From contig CAYSKV010000002.1 in assembly GCA_964431805.1 (NCBI GenBank), forward strand, positions 60,180 to 124,179: DNA of 64,000 bases, given 5' to 3'. The DNA is from JACPHD01 sp964431805. Lineage in GTDB: Bacteria > Patescibacteriota > Patescibacteriia > Patescibacteriales > GWC2-42-12. A program made the position numbers and the translations under genes. Positions 39,431-47,095 of the stretch are shown in pieces (positions within the stretch are counted from its first letter, which is position 1; the number at the start of each line of letters is the position of its first letter). Below the pieces are notes generated by a model. The model saw only the letters and a program-made list of their open reading frames with translations, searched no databases and was not told where the DNA came from.

Positions 39431-41374
39431 CTACCAAACGATTTTTTTGCCAGTATTTATATACCACTGGCTAACATCGCTAAAACGATCGCTTGGCGAA
39501 ACAATATTTTTGACATTGAAGCCTTTAATTTTTTTTGATTGGGCGTAAATGTAATTCGGACTATAAAGAAAAATAGCCGGTTCATCTTCGGTGATAATTT
39601 CTTGAAACTTTTTATATTTTTCCTGACGCACTTTAATATCGGAGCTTAAACGTCCATCTTCTAATAATCTATCGACTTCTTTATTGCCATAATCAGCAAT
39701 ATTTAAACCTGATTGGCCAATCTGGGAAGAATGCCAAAAAGCATAAGGATCGGGATCGGCGCCGGTTATTTCTCCATAAATTAAAGCGTTGAAATTTCTT
39801 GATTTAATAACATCAACTTGAATTTGGCTAGCCGGTACTAAAATTATTTCGGTTTTTACATTAATATCATTCCAAAATTTAGCAATTAATTCAGCTGTTT
39901 TACCATATTCTTGATTATCTACTGTGGTTAAAGTTATAACTAGATAATTATTATCTTTTATAAGCCATTTACCTACACCCATTTTAATTTTAGCTTCAGC
40001 TTGTTTTTTAATCTTTTCGTCTTCTGAAATTAAATCTTTATTGGCTTGAGTAATATCTGCTGCGGTTAATTCTGCAATTTTCCAGCCAGCTTCAGAAAGT
40101 AAACGGCTTGAAGTCGCCGTATTGTAATCATACTTTTTAATTTCGTTATTGTAGGCGAAACTATTGGGTAGAATCGGCCCATCAATAATACGAGCATTGC
40201 CAGCCATAACTTCAGAAATAATTTTATTTTTATCAATACTATAAGCTAACGCTTGACGAACTTTTTTATCAGCTAAAGCCGGATTAGATTTTGTGTTAAA
40301 AAACACGACTGACAGTTTCGGCAAATTTAAATTATATAAATTTAAAGAATCTTGCGCTACCACTTTAGTTTTATCCTGTTCTGATAAATAGCTAATACCA
40401 TCAATTAAATTATTATTCAAAGCTGAAATAACCTCCTGCGAATTAACAAATAATTTAAAGCTAATGGTATTAATGTGCGCTTGAGCGCCATAATAATTTT
40501 CGTTGCGAGTTAAAATATAAGTTTTAATATTTCCTGATTTATCTTTAACCAATGATTTAAATTTATATTTACCAGAGCCAATCGGTTTTAAATTTAATTC
40601 GGCTAAACTAGCCGCGGTTGGCTCAATTTGTTGCCAAAGTTCTTGGGGCAAGATGCCAAAATCCAATAAATCTAAAAAGGCTGCATATGGTTCAGACAAA
40701 CTAAATTTAATGGTTTTATTATCAACCCTGGAAATTTCCACGCCAGTAAAAACATCTCGCAAAGGAGATTTATATTTAATATTTTTTATAGCTTCAAAAG
40801 TAAAAATTATATCATCAACTGTTACTGGGCTTGCATTATGCCAAGCTGCGTCCGATCTAATTTTTATAGTATAAGTTTTACCGTCTTGACTTACTTCGTA
40901 TCCGACGGCTAAATCATTAACTAATTCAGCATTCTCATTTTTTTTAAACAACGAGGAATAAACTAATTCGGCAATATCGCTATCAAGGTCGCTTACGCTT
41001 GAATATAAAGGATTAATATATTTTATTGAACCAATAACGCCTTCAATATAATCGCCACCATCAGCTGGAATAGTTTGCAAGTGAGTTTTATAAAATCTAG
41101 CGCCTAAAAATATTGAACTAAATAAAATAACTACTAAACATGCGCCAATTGTTATTCGCTCAATTGGATCTAAATATTTTTTTATATATTTTAACTGTTT
41201 AAGGCTCGGCCACCTAGATTTAGCCAAAGAAAAAACTAATTTTTTATCTAACTCCGTTTGCACTTGGTTATGATAAAAAATATTTTTTAAGCCTTTAATA
41301 GAAAAATCAAAATTAAAAACAAAAGTTTTTATTTTGATAAAAAAATTAATTATTTTATCTTTTAATGAGTTCAC
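39431..41374 (-). CDS. Oligopeptide-binding-like extracellular solute-binding protein
   Basis: A 647-residue protein of the SBP_bac_5 (OppA/DppA) family. Instead of a lipobox it has a long basic cytoplasmic segment and one membrane helix (about 73-93, ITIGACLVVILFSSIFLGA). The binding fold follows: YINPLYSSVSDLDSDIAELVYSSLF, and KVRQALAYSIDKNKIISEVMAGNA, the family's typical second-lobe motif. Cognate ABC permease genes are not in the window. It may act as a stand-alone membrane-tethered peptide binder. Confidence 0.85.
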   Translation of the reverse strand: MNSLKDKIINFFIKIKTFVFNFDFSIKGLKNIFYHNQVQTELDKKLVFSLAKSRWPSLKQLKYIKKYLDPIERITIGACLVVILFSSIFLGARFYKTHLQTIPADGGDYIEGVIGSIKYINPLYSSVSDLDSDIAELVYSSLFKKNENAELVNDLAVGYEVSQDGKTYTIKIRSDAAWHNASPVTVDDIIFTFEAIKNIKYKSPLRDVFTGVEISRVDNKTIKFSLSEPYAAFLDLLDFGILPQELWQQIEPTAASLAELNLKPIGSGKYKFKSLVKDKSGNIKTYILTRNENYYGAQAHINTISFKLFVNSQEVISALNNNLIDGISYLSEQDKTKVVAQDSLNLYNLNLPKLSVVFFNTKSNPALADKKVRQALAYSIDKNKIISEVMAGNARIIDGPILPNSFAYNNEIKKYDYNTATSSRLLSEAGWKIAELTAADITQANKDLISEDEKIKKQAEAKIKMGVGKWLIKDNNYLVITLTTVDNQEYGKTAELIAKFWNDINVKTEIILVPASQIQVDVIKSRNFNALIYGEITGADPDPYAFWHSSQIGQSGLNIADYGNKEVDRLLEDGRLSSDIKVRQEKYKKFQEIITEDEPAIFLYSPNYIYAQSKKIKGFNVKNIVSPSDRFSDVSQWYINTGKKIVW

Positions 41375-41411
41375 TTTTATGATGTTTAACCGCTGATTTA
41401 TTTAACCACGC

Positions 41412-41425
41412 TCACCAGCTGGTGA
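41412..41425. promoter_or_regulatory. Perfect 14-bp palindrome upstream of the peptide-binding protein
   Basis: TCACCAGCTGGTGA is perfectly symmetric and lies about 40 bases before the start codon at 41374. It could be an operator or a small hairpin; no regulator is identified. Confidence 0.35.
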
Positions 41426-41484
41426 AACTATTTATAAATTAATAAACCTGCCTGAGTATTTTGAGTATGCAATTTTATATTAAT

Positions 41485-41706
41485 TTAGCCTTTATACAAT
41501 AAAATTACGGTCAAAGAGACCGCGAAGAATAAAACGGCTAAAATTATAGTTGCGATAAATAATTTTTTTTCTACACCTCTTTTGGTTCGATAAATATTTC
41601 CTGAACCGCCAAAAACTCCGGATAAACCAGCTCCGCGATTCTGTAAAAGAATCGCTAACATCAATAAAACCGCTATGGCAATTTGTACAATCTGTAAATT
41701 TTTCAT
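41485..41706 (-). CDS. secG: Preprotein translocase subunit SecG
   Basis: A 73-residue membrane protein of the SecYEG channel. Two membrane helices (about 5-20 and 48-70) flank the conserved loop LLQNRGAGLSGVFGGSGNIYRTKRG. The gene follows rplT by 12 bases, so it is probably in the infC-rpmI-rplT transcript. Confidence 0.93.
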   Translation of the reverse strand: MKNLQIVQIAIAVLLMLAILLQNRGAGLSGVFGGSGNIYRTKRGVEKKLFIATIILAVLFFAVSLTVILLYKG

Positions 41707-41718
41707 TGGATAATTCTA

Positions 41719-42066
41719 TTACTTTTTAACTTGCTCTAAAATTTTAGCTAAAACATTCTTATTATTAACCGCTAAATCAGCTAAAATTTTTCTATCTATC
41801 TCAATTTTATTAACTTTTAATAAATGAATAAATTTTGAATAAGATAGACCATGCTCTTTAACAAAGGCGCTAATTTTTATCTGCCATAAAGCTCGACTGT
41901 CTCGCTTTTTTAAACGGCGATCAATATAAGCGCGAACTCCAGCTTTAACCACGGCGGTTGAAGCGGCTCGCATTAAATTCTTTCTACCCCATTTATAACC
42001 TTTAGCTTTTTTAAGTAAATTTCTTCTTTTTTTAAGATGTATTTTTGCTCTCTTAACTCTTGGCAT
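41719..42066 (-). CDS. rplT: 50S ribosomal protein bL20
   Basis: A 115-residue rRNA-binding protein. MPRVKRAKIHLKKRRNLLKKAKGYKWGRK and AYIDRRLKKRDSRALWQIKI (each split here by the family's usual helix break) are characteristic. It overlaps rpmI by 14 bases, which suggests coupled translation. In other bacteria L20 represses its own operon through the mRNA leader. Confidence 0.97.
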   Translation of the reverse strand: MPRVKRAKIHLKKRRNLLKKAKGYKWGRKNLMRAASTAVVKAGVRAYIDRRLKKRDSRALWQIKISAFVKEHGLSYSKFIHLLKVNKIEIDRKILADLAVNNKNVLAKILEQVKK

Positions 42067-42262
42067 AATTATATGGCATTAATTGTTTAATTACTCTTCT
42101 TTCGGTATTAGAAATACCAATATCTCGACGCTTTGATCTCGTAGTATTACCTGATTCACGCGAGTTAAAGTGATCCTGACCAGCTTTTCTCTTTAAAATC
42201 TTAGCATTTTTAGTTACTTTAAAACGTTTAGCTGTAGCTTTGTGAGTTTTTACTTTTGGCAT
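42053..42262 (-). CDS. rpmI: 50S ribosomal protein bL35
   Basis: A 69-residue basic protein starting MPKVKTHKATAKRFKVTK, with the GQDHFNSRESGNTTRSKRR segment typical of bL35. It sits between infC and rplT in the usual order. The 86-base spacer to infC contains a partial copy of the dispersed hairpin repeat. Confidence 0.96.
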   Translation of the reverse strand: MPKVKTHKATAKRFKVTKNAKILKRKAGQDHFNSRESGNTTRSKRRDIGISNTERRVIKQLMPYNYAKS

Positions 42263-42279
42263 ATTACATTTAATATTAA

Positions 42280-42300
42280 ATGAAATTTTATGGCCGTAGG
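42280..42300 (-). repeat. Fragment of the bipartite hairpin repeat
   Basis: Contains aattttatggccgtagg, matching one arm of the long hairpin of copies 1-4. The rest of the element is missing. Confidence 0.5.
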
Positions 42301-42348
42301 CCTTTTAAACAAAAAACAGGCTAAAATACCTGGTTTTCGTATTCTTGA

Positions 42349-42906
42349 TTATTGCTTATTTATCAATATTATATTAAACCTTCCGCCTTGTTTTGTCAAG
42401 CCCTGCTCTATTTCCATGTTTAAACCAGGCGTAGTTTTAAGCTGCTGATAAAACTTTTTCATAATTTCTTCGGCCTTCTCTGGATGTTGTCGTTCCCGTC
42501 CTTTTAGAATTAGTTCCAGTTTTAATTTATCGCCTCTTTCTAAAAATTTCTTGGCTTGATCGAATCTAAAATCAAAATCATGCTGGCTAATTCTAACCGA
42601 TAATCTGATACCCTTTATTTCAACTTTTTTTTGCTTAACTTTTTGTTTTTGGGCTTCTTTTTCTTTCTTATATTTAAACTGTCCATAATCCATAATTTTC
42701 ACCACTGGCGGCTGAATTTTAGGATTAACTTCAACTACATCCATGCCAGCTTGCTCGGCCATAGTTAAAGCTTGGCTGATTGACATCTCGCCTATACTTT
42801 CACCATTTTCATCAATAACAAAAACCACCGGCACACGGATTTGTTGATTAACTCTAAATCTTTTTTCTTCAAAATCTGGCTTTGGCCTTCTATAAACTCG
42901 ACGCAT
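42349..42906 (-). CDS. infC: Translation initiation factor IF-3
   Basis: A 185-residue factor that prevents premature 50S joining and checks start-codon pairing. The N-domain starts at FRVNQQIRVPVVFVIDENGE and includes VVEVNPKIQPPVVKIMDYGQF (two adjacent motifs). The C-domain has IRLSVRISQHDFDFRFDQAKKF and LKGRERQHPEKAEE. It leads the infC-rpmI-rplT operon. The start MRRVYRRPKP is an ATG with no clear Shine-Dalgarno site. Confidence 0.96.
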   Translation of the reverse strand: MRRVYRRPKPDFEEKRFRVNQQIRVPVVFVIDENGESIGEMSISQALTMAEQAGMDVVEVNPKIQPPVVKIMDYGQFKYKKEKEAQKQKVKQKKVEIKGIRLSVRISQHDFDFRFDQAKKFLERGDKLKLELILKGRERQHPEKAEEIMKKFYQQLKTTPGLNMEIEQGLTKQGGRFNIILINKQ

Positions 42907-42935
42907 TTGAAATGGATAAGCTTAATTATGTTATT

Positions 42936-42964
42936 ATTTTATAATAATATAAGTTAAAAGTCAA
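42936..42964 (-). promoter_or_regulatory. Promoter of the infC operon
   Basis: TTGACT (42964-42959), 17 bp, TAAAAT (42941-42936), about 30 bases before infC. Confidence 0.65.
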
Positions 42965-43006
42965 CTTTTTGTTTATTCGATTCCCATCTTCATCAACTTA
43001 AAAAAT

Positions 43007-43036
43007 AAAAAGCAGCTTTTAAAAAGCTGCTTTTTT
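43007..43036 (-). terminator. Terminator of the NYN-domain gene
   Basis: AAAAGCAGCTT/AAGCTGCTTTT stem with long T/A tails. It separates the NYN gene from infC. Confidence 0.85.
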
Positions 43037-43112
43037 ATTCTTGGAGCTAAAAAGTAGGCGATGATCAAGCCTATTTTAGAAAAAAACTATTAAAAATGTT
43101 AAAAAGTCTTAT

Positions 43113-43835
43113 TTACCAACTTTTAGGCTTATGAAAATCGCCGACTTTATCTTTTAAATTATCAGGAAATTGAAAATTAGGCAGTTTATCTTTTAAAATA
43201 TATTTAATATTAGAAGAAGCTTTTTGTAACTTTTTGTTCGTTGTAGGATATGGATTTAATATTTCTACCTTTTTGCCAAGTTCATTTTTTACAATTCTTA
43301 ATCCTCCGGCTAAATCAGAATCATTAGATATAACTATCGCCACATCAAATTTATCGTTGTGAGCATCATTAACTAAATGTATCCCCAAATTAACATCAGA
43401 ACCTTTTTCTTCAGTCTTTTTTATCAATGCATATTGAGGTTTACCATATTTTTTATCATCAGCTAACGGCATTTTTCTGTCAAATAACTCAAAAAATGAA
43501 ACTAAAATTTTTTGACGTATACCTTTTTTATTTTTTGAAACTAAAGGTCTTCTAACTATATTTTCTTGAAATGACCCAAGTATTTTTTCAAAATTAGACA
43601 AGGTATGTAAAGCTCTAATATACACTTGTTGATTAATCGGACTTTCTTTATCATCATTTCTCTCTTTTACTAAAGCTGTAAAATATTTAATTTTTACTAT
43701 ATTATATTTTGGGAAATAAAATTTACATAGTTCTTCAAGATTTAACCATTTATATTTAGACCCCTTCAAAATACCATAAAATAAATTAAATCCGTCCACA
43801 TAAATATAAGCTTTTTTTATTAAATTTTTATCCAT
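43113..43835 (-). CDS. NYN (PIN-like) domain protein
   Basis: A 240-residue predicted RNase of the LabA/DUF88 NYN group. The acidic motifs are YVDGFNLFYG (Asp, about 14), KGSDVNLGIHLVND (about 145) and IVISNDSDLAGGL (about 170), which match the metal-binding set of PIN-like nucleases. The rest of the protein is Lys-rich. There is no obvious antitoxin partner beside it. Expression may be set by a hairpin in the leader. The target RNA is unknown. Confidence 0.82.
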   Translation of the reverse strand: MDKNLIKKAYIYVDGFNLFYGILKGSKYKWLNLEELCKFYFPKYNIVKIKYFTALVKERNDDKESPINQQVYIRALHTLSNFEKILGSFQENIVRRPLVSKNKKGIRQKILVSFFELFDRKMPLADDKKYGKPQYALIKKTEEKGSDVNLGIHLVNDAHNDKFDVAIVISNDSDLAGGLRIVKNELGKKVEILNPYPTTNKKLQKASSNIKYILKDKLPNFQFPDNLKDKVGDFHKPKSW

Positions 43836-43865
43836 AAAATTATCAGATAATCAGATAAAAAGCAA

Positions 43866-43883
43866 GGGCTGTCGAAACAGCCC
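43866..43883 (-). promoter_or_regulatory. Leader hairpin (attenuator-like) before the NYN gene
   Basis: GGGCTGT/ACAGCCC stem with a four-base loop. On the minus strand it is followed by TTGCTTTTT. It lies between the promoter and the start codon, the arrangement of a conditional terminator. Confidence 0.5.
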
Positions 43884-43924
43884 CGCGTTCTGCCACCGAA
43901 GCAACAGAAGTAGTATATATTTAT

Positions 43925-43952
43925 AGTATACACTTTTTTTATAAAAAGTCAA
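43925..43952 (-). promoter_or_regulatory. Promoter of the NYN gene
   Basis: TTGACT (43952-43947), 16 bp, TATACT (43930-43925). The leader is about 80 bases. Confidence 0.65.
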
Positions 43953-43999
43953 TATTTAACCAAAATAGGTAATAGTTAAACTTTTTACTTTTTCATATA

Positions 44000-44028
44000 A
44001 AAACAGCCCTTTCGGACTGCTTTTATTT
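44000..44028 (-). terminator. Terminator downstream of the tRNA-Gly fragment
   Basis: On the minus strand, AAAAGCAGTCC-gaaa-GGGCTGTTTTT folds with one unpaired C, followed by T. Confidence 0.65.
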
Positions 44029-44105
44029 TTGGAGCGGGTAACGGGAATCGAAGGGGCGGAAGCCCCACGCCGACACAACGGTTTCTCAACCCACTACCGC
44101 GCTAA
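44021..44105 (-). pseudogene. tRNA-Gly-derived fragment
   Basis: Bases 44021-44052 repeat exactly, over 32 bases, the 3' end of tRNA-Gly with its CCA and downstream T-run (44136-44167). The part that should hold the 5' tRNA half is unrelated. It has a GGGGC/GCCCC hairpin, and the T stem cannot pair. The 5' end GCGCGGTA could pair with TACCCGC only with a bulge. It looks like a broken or hybrid tRNA copy and lies between two terminators. Confidence 0.6.
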
Positions 44106-44141
44106 AATAAAATTGACCCCATTAAATGGAGTCAATTTTAT
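44105..44141 (-). terminator. Terminator of tRNA-Gly
   Basis: TAAAATTGAC...GTCAATTTTA stem around CCCCATTAAATGGA, with T-rich ends. Confidence 0.75.
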
Positions 44142-44144
44142 TTT

Positions 44145-44219
44145 TGGAGCGGGTAACGGGAATCGAACCCGTATCTCTACCTTGGCAAGGTAATATAATA
44201 ACCATTATACGATACCCGC
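44145..44219 (-). tRNA. tRNA-Gly (anticodon GCC)
   Basis: Acceptor GCGGGTA/TACCCGC, discriminator U, anticodon loop TTGCCAA (GCC), T loop TTCGATT. This is the only tRNA here whose gene encodes the complete CCA end (44145-44147). Confidence 0.95.
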
Positions 44220-44235
44220 AAATTATAAATTAAAG

Positions 44236-44321
44236 TGCCGCGGGAGGGAATCGAACCCTCACTGCATATTAGTGCAATTGGATTTTAAGTCCAACGCGTC
44301 TACCAGTTCCGCCACCGCGGC
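44236..44321 (-). tRNA. tRNA-Leu (anticodon UAA)
   Basis: Acceptor GCCGCGG/CCGCGGC, anticodon stem TTGGA/TCCAA with loop CTTAAAA (UAA), long variable arm, T loop TTCGATT. CCA is not encoded. Confidence 0.95.
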
Positions 44322-44329
44322 AAATTAAG

Positions 44330-44716
44330 TGGAGATGAGGGGAATTGAACCCCTGTCTAATAAATTTCTTAAAACATATTTACAGATTAGAACGATTTGT
44401 TGTCTTGCTAACACCGTAAAAACCGAACAAAATCGGCGTTAGCCAGCTTTAATTTTTTAAAATAACCGGTTAAAGCGACCGGCTATTCGATCCTAAATTA
44501 TAACACCCGTATCCGGCGCCTAGGCAGCATCCGGGCGGATGGTTGCGGCTATTAAGCGACAACTGGTGCAAAAGCTGGCATTTTCCAAGAAAATGTCATT
44601 TTGCTTAATAAGTTTTTAGCACTTATTTTAATTTCAAGCGCGGTTTAAAGTGACGCCCTTGATGAGCACTTCTGAATGTTTTTAAGAAAATTTTATTATC
44701 GATGCCTAGCATCCCC
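44330..44716 (-). ncRNA. ssrA: Transfer-messenger RNA
   Basis: Rescues stalled ribosomes together with SmpB. The tRNA-like ends pair GGGGATG with CATCTCC, and the 3' T arm is GGGG-TTCAATT-CCCC. The internal frame starts at a GCT resume codon and encodes AKNLLSKM..., ending ...AFAPVVA before tandem TAA TAG stops. The tag ends in VVA rather than the common LAA. Several pseudoknot-like complementary stretches follow the frame. It lies 13 bases after smpB, so one transcript is likely. Length is about 387 nt. Confidence 0.92.
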
Positions 44717-44729
44717 TATTATAAATTTT

Positions 44730-45203
44730 CTACCTTCTAAAACTTTCTTTTGTTAAAGTTCTAATGCTTCTGTCTAGCTCCCTTTTCTTAATTACTTCCC
44801 TTTTGTCATACTTTTTTCTACCCTTACCGACGCCGAATTCCAGTTTAATAAAACTATGCTTAGTATATATTTTAATCGGCACCAATGTCAAGCCTTGTTC
44901 ATCTTTTTTCCCGAGCAAATATGTAATTTCTTTCTTTTTTAAAAGTAATTTTCGCGATCTGGTTGGATCATAGCTTGGCCGGTCGCCGGCAAACTTATAT
45001 AAAGGAATATGGGCGTTAGTTAAATAAGCTTCGGGCAAACTTTTATTTTTTGCTTTTTTAAAAGTAACATAACTGCCTTTTAAACTTACATGTCCGGTTT
45101 TAATAGACTTAACTTCATAACCTAATAAGACCAAGCCGGCTTCATAAGTATCTTGGATGTCGTAATCGAAATTAGCTCGTTTATTTACTGCTAGTACTGG
45201 CAT
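44730..45203 (-). CDS. smpB: SsrA-binding protein
   Basis: A 157-residue protein that delivers tmRNA to the ribosome. It starts MPVLAVNKRANFDYDI; the core has GLVLLGYEVKSIKTGHVSLKGSYV and the tail the basic KGRKKYDKREVIKKRELDR. An in-frame ATG at 45254 would overlap tig and add 17 untypical residues, so 45203 was chosen. The gene is directly followed by ssrA on the same strand. Confidence 0.96.
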   Translation of the reverse strand: MPVLAVNKRANFDYDIQDTYEAGLVLLGYEVKSIKTGHVSLKGSYVTFKKAKNKSLPEAYLTNAHIPLYKFAGDRPSYDPTRSRKLLLKKKEITYLLGKKDEQGLTLVPIKIYTKHSFIKLEFGVGKGRKKYDKREVIKKRELDRSIRTLTKESFRR

Positions 45204-45232
45204 AAATTTCCAAGAATTTATTGTCTGATTGA

Positions 45233-46522
45233 TTAATCTTTCACGATATTCCACTCTTTCAATTTCTCTACAACTTTCTTACCAATTAAGTTATTTTCTA
45301 CATAAGCATGATAAGCATGACTCTTAACTCTCTCTATTATAGTTTCATTACCTTTATATTGCTCTAAAATATCATCAATTGCTTTATGAATTTCTTCGTG
45401 TTTAACTGAAATTTTTTCTAAAGTACCTACTTCTCTAATAATTAAAGACACCTTAACTCTTTTAACCGCGTCAGGCATTAACTCTAACATAATTTCTTCG
45501 CGCGTTTTTTTAAGATGCATTAAATAATCTTCAAATTTTCCTCCTTGGCTTTTAACATTATATTCTAGCTCGCTTATCATAACCTCTGCTTCATGCTTTA
45601 TTAATGCTTCTGGAATATCGCCAAATTTAGATTGGCTAATAATTTTATCGAGCATTGCACTTTCGCTGGCCTGAATTTCTTTTTGTTCTTTTTCTGCGAG
45701 TAAACTTTTTTTAATATTACCTTTTAATTCTTCGGCTGATTTTAAGCCAAAACCCTTAACGAATTCTTCATTTACTTCTGGTAAAACACGACTATAAACT
45801 TCTTTGATTTTTACTTTAAATTCAGCCATTTTCCCGGCTAAATTTTTATCATGATAATCGGCCGGATAAGGTAAACTAAATTCTCGGGTATCATCTTTTT
45901 TCGCGCCAACTATTTTTTTATCAAAGCCAGGCAAAATATAATTTTTACCGATAATTAAACCTGCGCCTTTACCCTGTCCGCCTTCAACCGGCACTTTGTC
46001 TATAAAAATTTGAATATCCATAATTACCCGGTCGCCGTCTTTACTTTCAGCTTCGGAAATTACTTCATTAGCGCGCATTTCACGTAATTCGGAAATTAAT
46101 TTTTCTACTTCTTCGTCTTTTACTTCTGCTTTAGCTTGTTTTATTTTCAGATCTTTATAATTGCCTAATTTAACTTCTGGAAGCATGGTTAAAACCATTT
46201 TATATTCCATCGGATTATCGGGAGCTAACTTAGTAATATTAACTTGTGGCTGACCCACAATTTGACCAACTACATTCTCCTTAATTGTATTATCAATAGT
46301 TTTATCAATAGCAATCCTAGCGGCTTCTTCTAAAATTGTCATTTCGCCAACTTTATTCTTTAAAATTTCATAAGGCGCTTTACCTGGACGAAAGCCTTCA
46401 ATTTTTACTTCCTCGGAGACTTTTTCTGCGCCGCGTAAAATATACGGCTTAAATTCTTCAGCCGTCATTTCCACGGTTAATTCAATTTGCGATTTACCTA
46501 AATCTTTTTTAGTTATGTTCAT
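45233..46522 (-). CDS. tig: Trigger factor chaperone
   Basis: A ribosome-bound chaperone for nascent chains, 429 residues. The N-terminal ribosome-binding domain has the signature EGFRPGKAPYEILKNK (about 42-57). A PPIase (FKBP-like) domain occupies about 155-245 (GDRVIMDIQIFIDK, LIIGKNYILPGFDKKIVGAKKDD). The C-terminal arms are helical. It is 29 bases upstream of smpB, so protein quality-control genes cluster here. Confidence 0.95.
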   Translation of the reverse strand: MNITKKDLGKSQIELTVEMTAEEFKPYILRGAEKVSEEVKIEGFRPGKAPYEILKNKVGEMTILEEAARIAIDKTIDNTIKENVVGQIVGQPQVNITKLAPDNPMEYKMVLTMLPEVKLGNYKDLKIKQAKAEVKDEEVEKLISELREMRANEVISEAESKDGDRVIMDIQIFIDKVPVEGGQGKGAGLIIGKNYILPGFDKKIVGAKKDDTREFSLPYPADYHDKNLAGKMAEFKVKIKEVYSRVLPEVNEEFVKGFGLKSAEELKGNIKKSLLAEKEQKEIQASESAMLDKIISQSKFGDIPEALIKHEAEVMISELEYNVKSQGGKFEDYLMHLKKTREEIMLELMPDAVKRVKVSLIIREVGTLEKISVKHEEIHKAIDDILEQYKGNETIIERVKSHAYHAYVENNLIGKKVVEKLKEWNIVKD

Positions 46523-46551
46523 ATATTATTTAATCTTTATAAAATTACTTC

Positions 46552-46839
46552 TTATTTATGATGCCACCAAATTGATACCTTGGCAAAAAGAAACCAAACA
46601 AAACCCATCAATGCAATAAATGCTCCCCAATTTTTTCCAGAATCAGATTTAGAGGAAAACAATATTATAAAACCTAAAACAAGAACCAATAAGCCATAAA
46701 TAATTTGCTTTTTATAAATTTTACTTGTTTGTTCAATAGTTTGTATTGATTGGCCTAAAATAGGATAAGCACATTTAGGACATTTTTCGGCTTTATCAGA
46801 AACTTCGGTGCTACACTCTGGACATTTTATTAAAGCCAT
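46552..46839 (-). CDS. Zinc-ribbon membrane protein
   Basis: A 95-residue protein. An N-terminal zinc ribbon (CPECSTEVSDKAEKCPKC, about 6-23) is followed by two hydrophobic helices (about 48-62 and 72-88) and a His-rich end. Such small proteins are widespread and of unknown function. It lies 29 bases before tig on the same strand. Confidence 0.75.
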   Translation of the reverse strand: MALIKCPECSTEVSDKAEKCPKCAYPILGQSIQTIEQTSKIYKKQIIYGLLVLVLGFIILFSSKSDSGKNWGAFIALMGFVWFLFAKVSIWWHHK

Positions 46840-46882
46840 ATTTTTTTTATTATGAATTAATTTATTATAATATTCTTCAAAA

Positions 46883-47029
46883 TCACCAGAGGGGTTCGGG
46901 GAGTGGAGTTGGCGACATTGCTTACAGAACTAAGAACAATCAACATGATAGCCAATCGGAACTCCCCGAGACTTTTTGCTTACTTTTTAGTCATAAAAAG
47001 TAAGTCCTAGCGAAGCGTCACGGATGTTT
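46883..47029. repeat. 145-bp structured repeat, copy B
   Basis: Same element as 27832-27976, in the same orientation relative to the window, with most differences in the central part (aagaacaatcaaca). The terminal hairpin acttactttttag/aaaaagtaagt is conserved. It is followed at 47040-47093 by another low-complexity repeat-like stretch. Confidence 0.8.
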
Positions 47030-47095
47030 TACTAAAAAACCAGAGATTGCTTCGTCGTTCCGCTTCGCTTCACTTCTCGCAATGACAAATGACAA

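Noticed and set aside
43861..44105. Possible CRISPR-like repeats around the duplicated tRNA-Gly tail
   Set aside because: Only two copies, explained by tRNA sequence; no regular spacers and no cas genes in the window.
44718..44723. TATAAT directly before tmRNA
   Set aside because: Only one base from the mature 5' end and without a -35 box; co-transcription with smpB is more likely.
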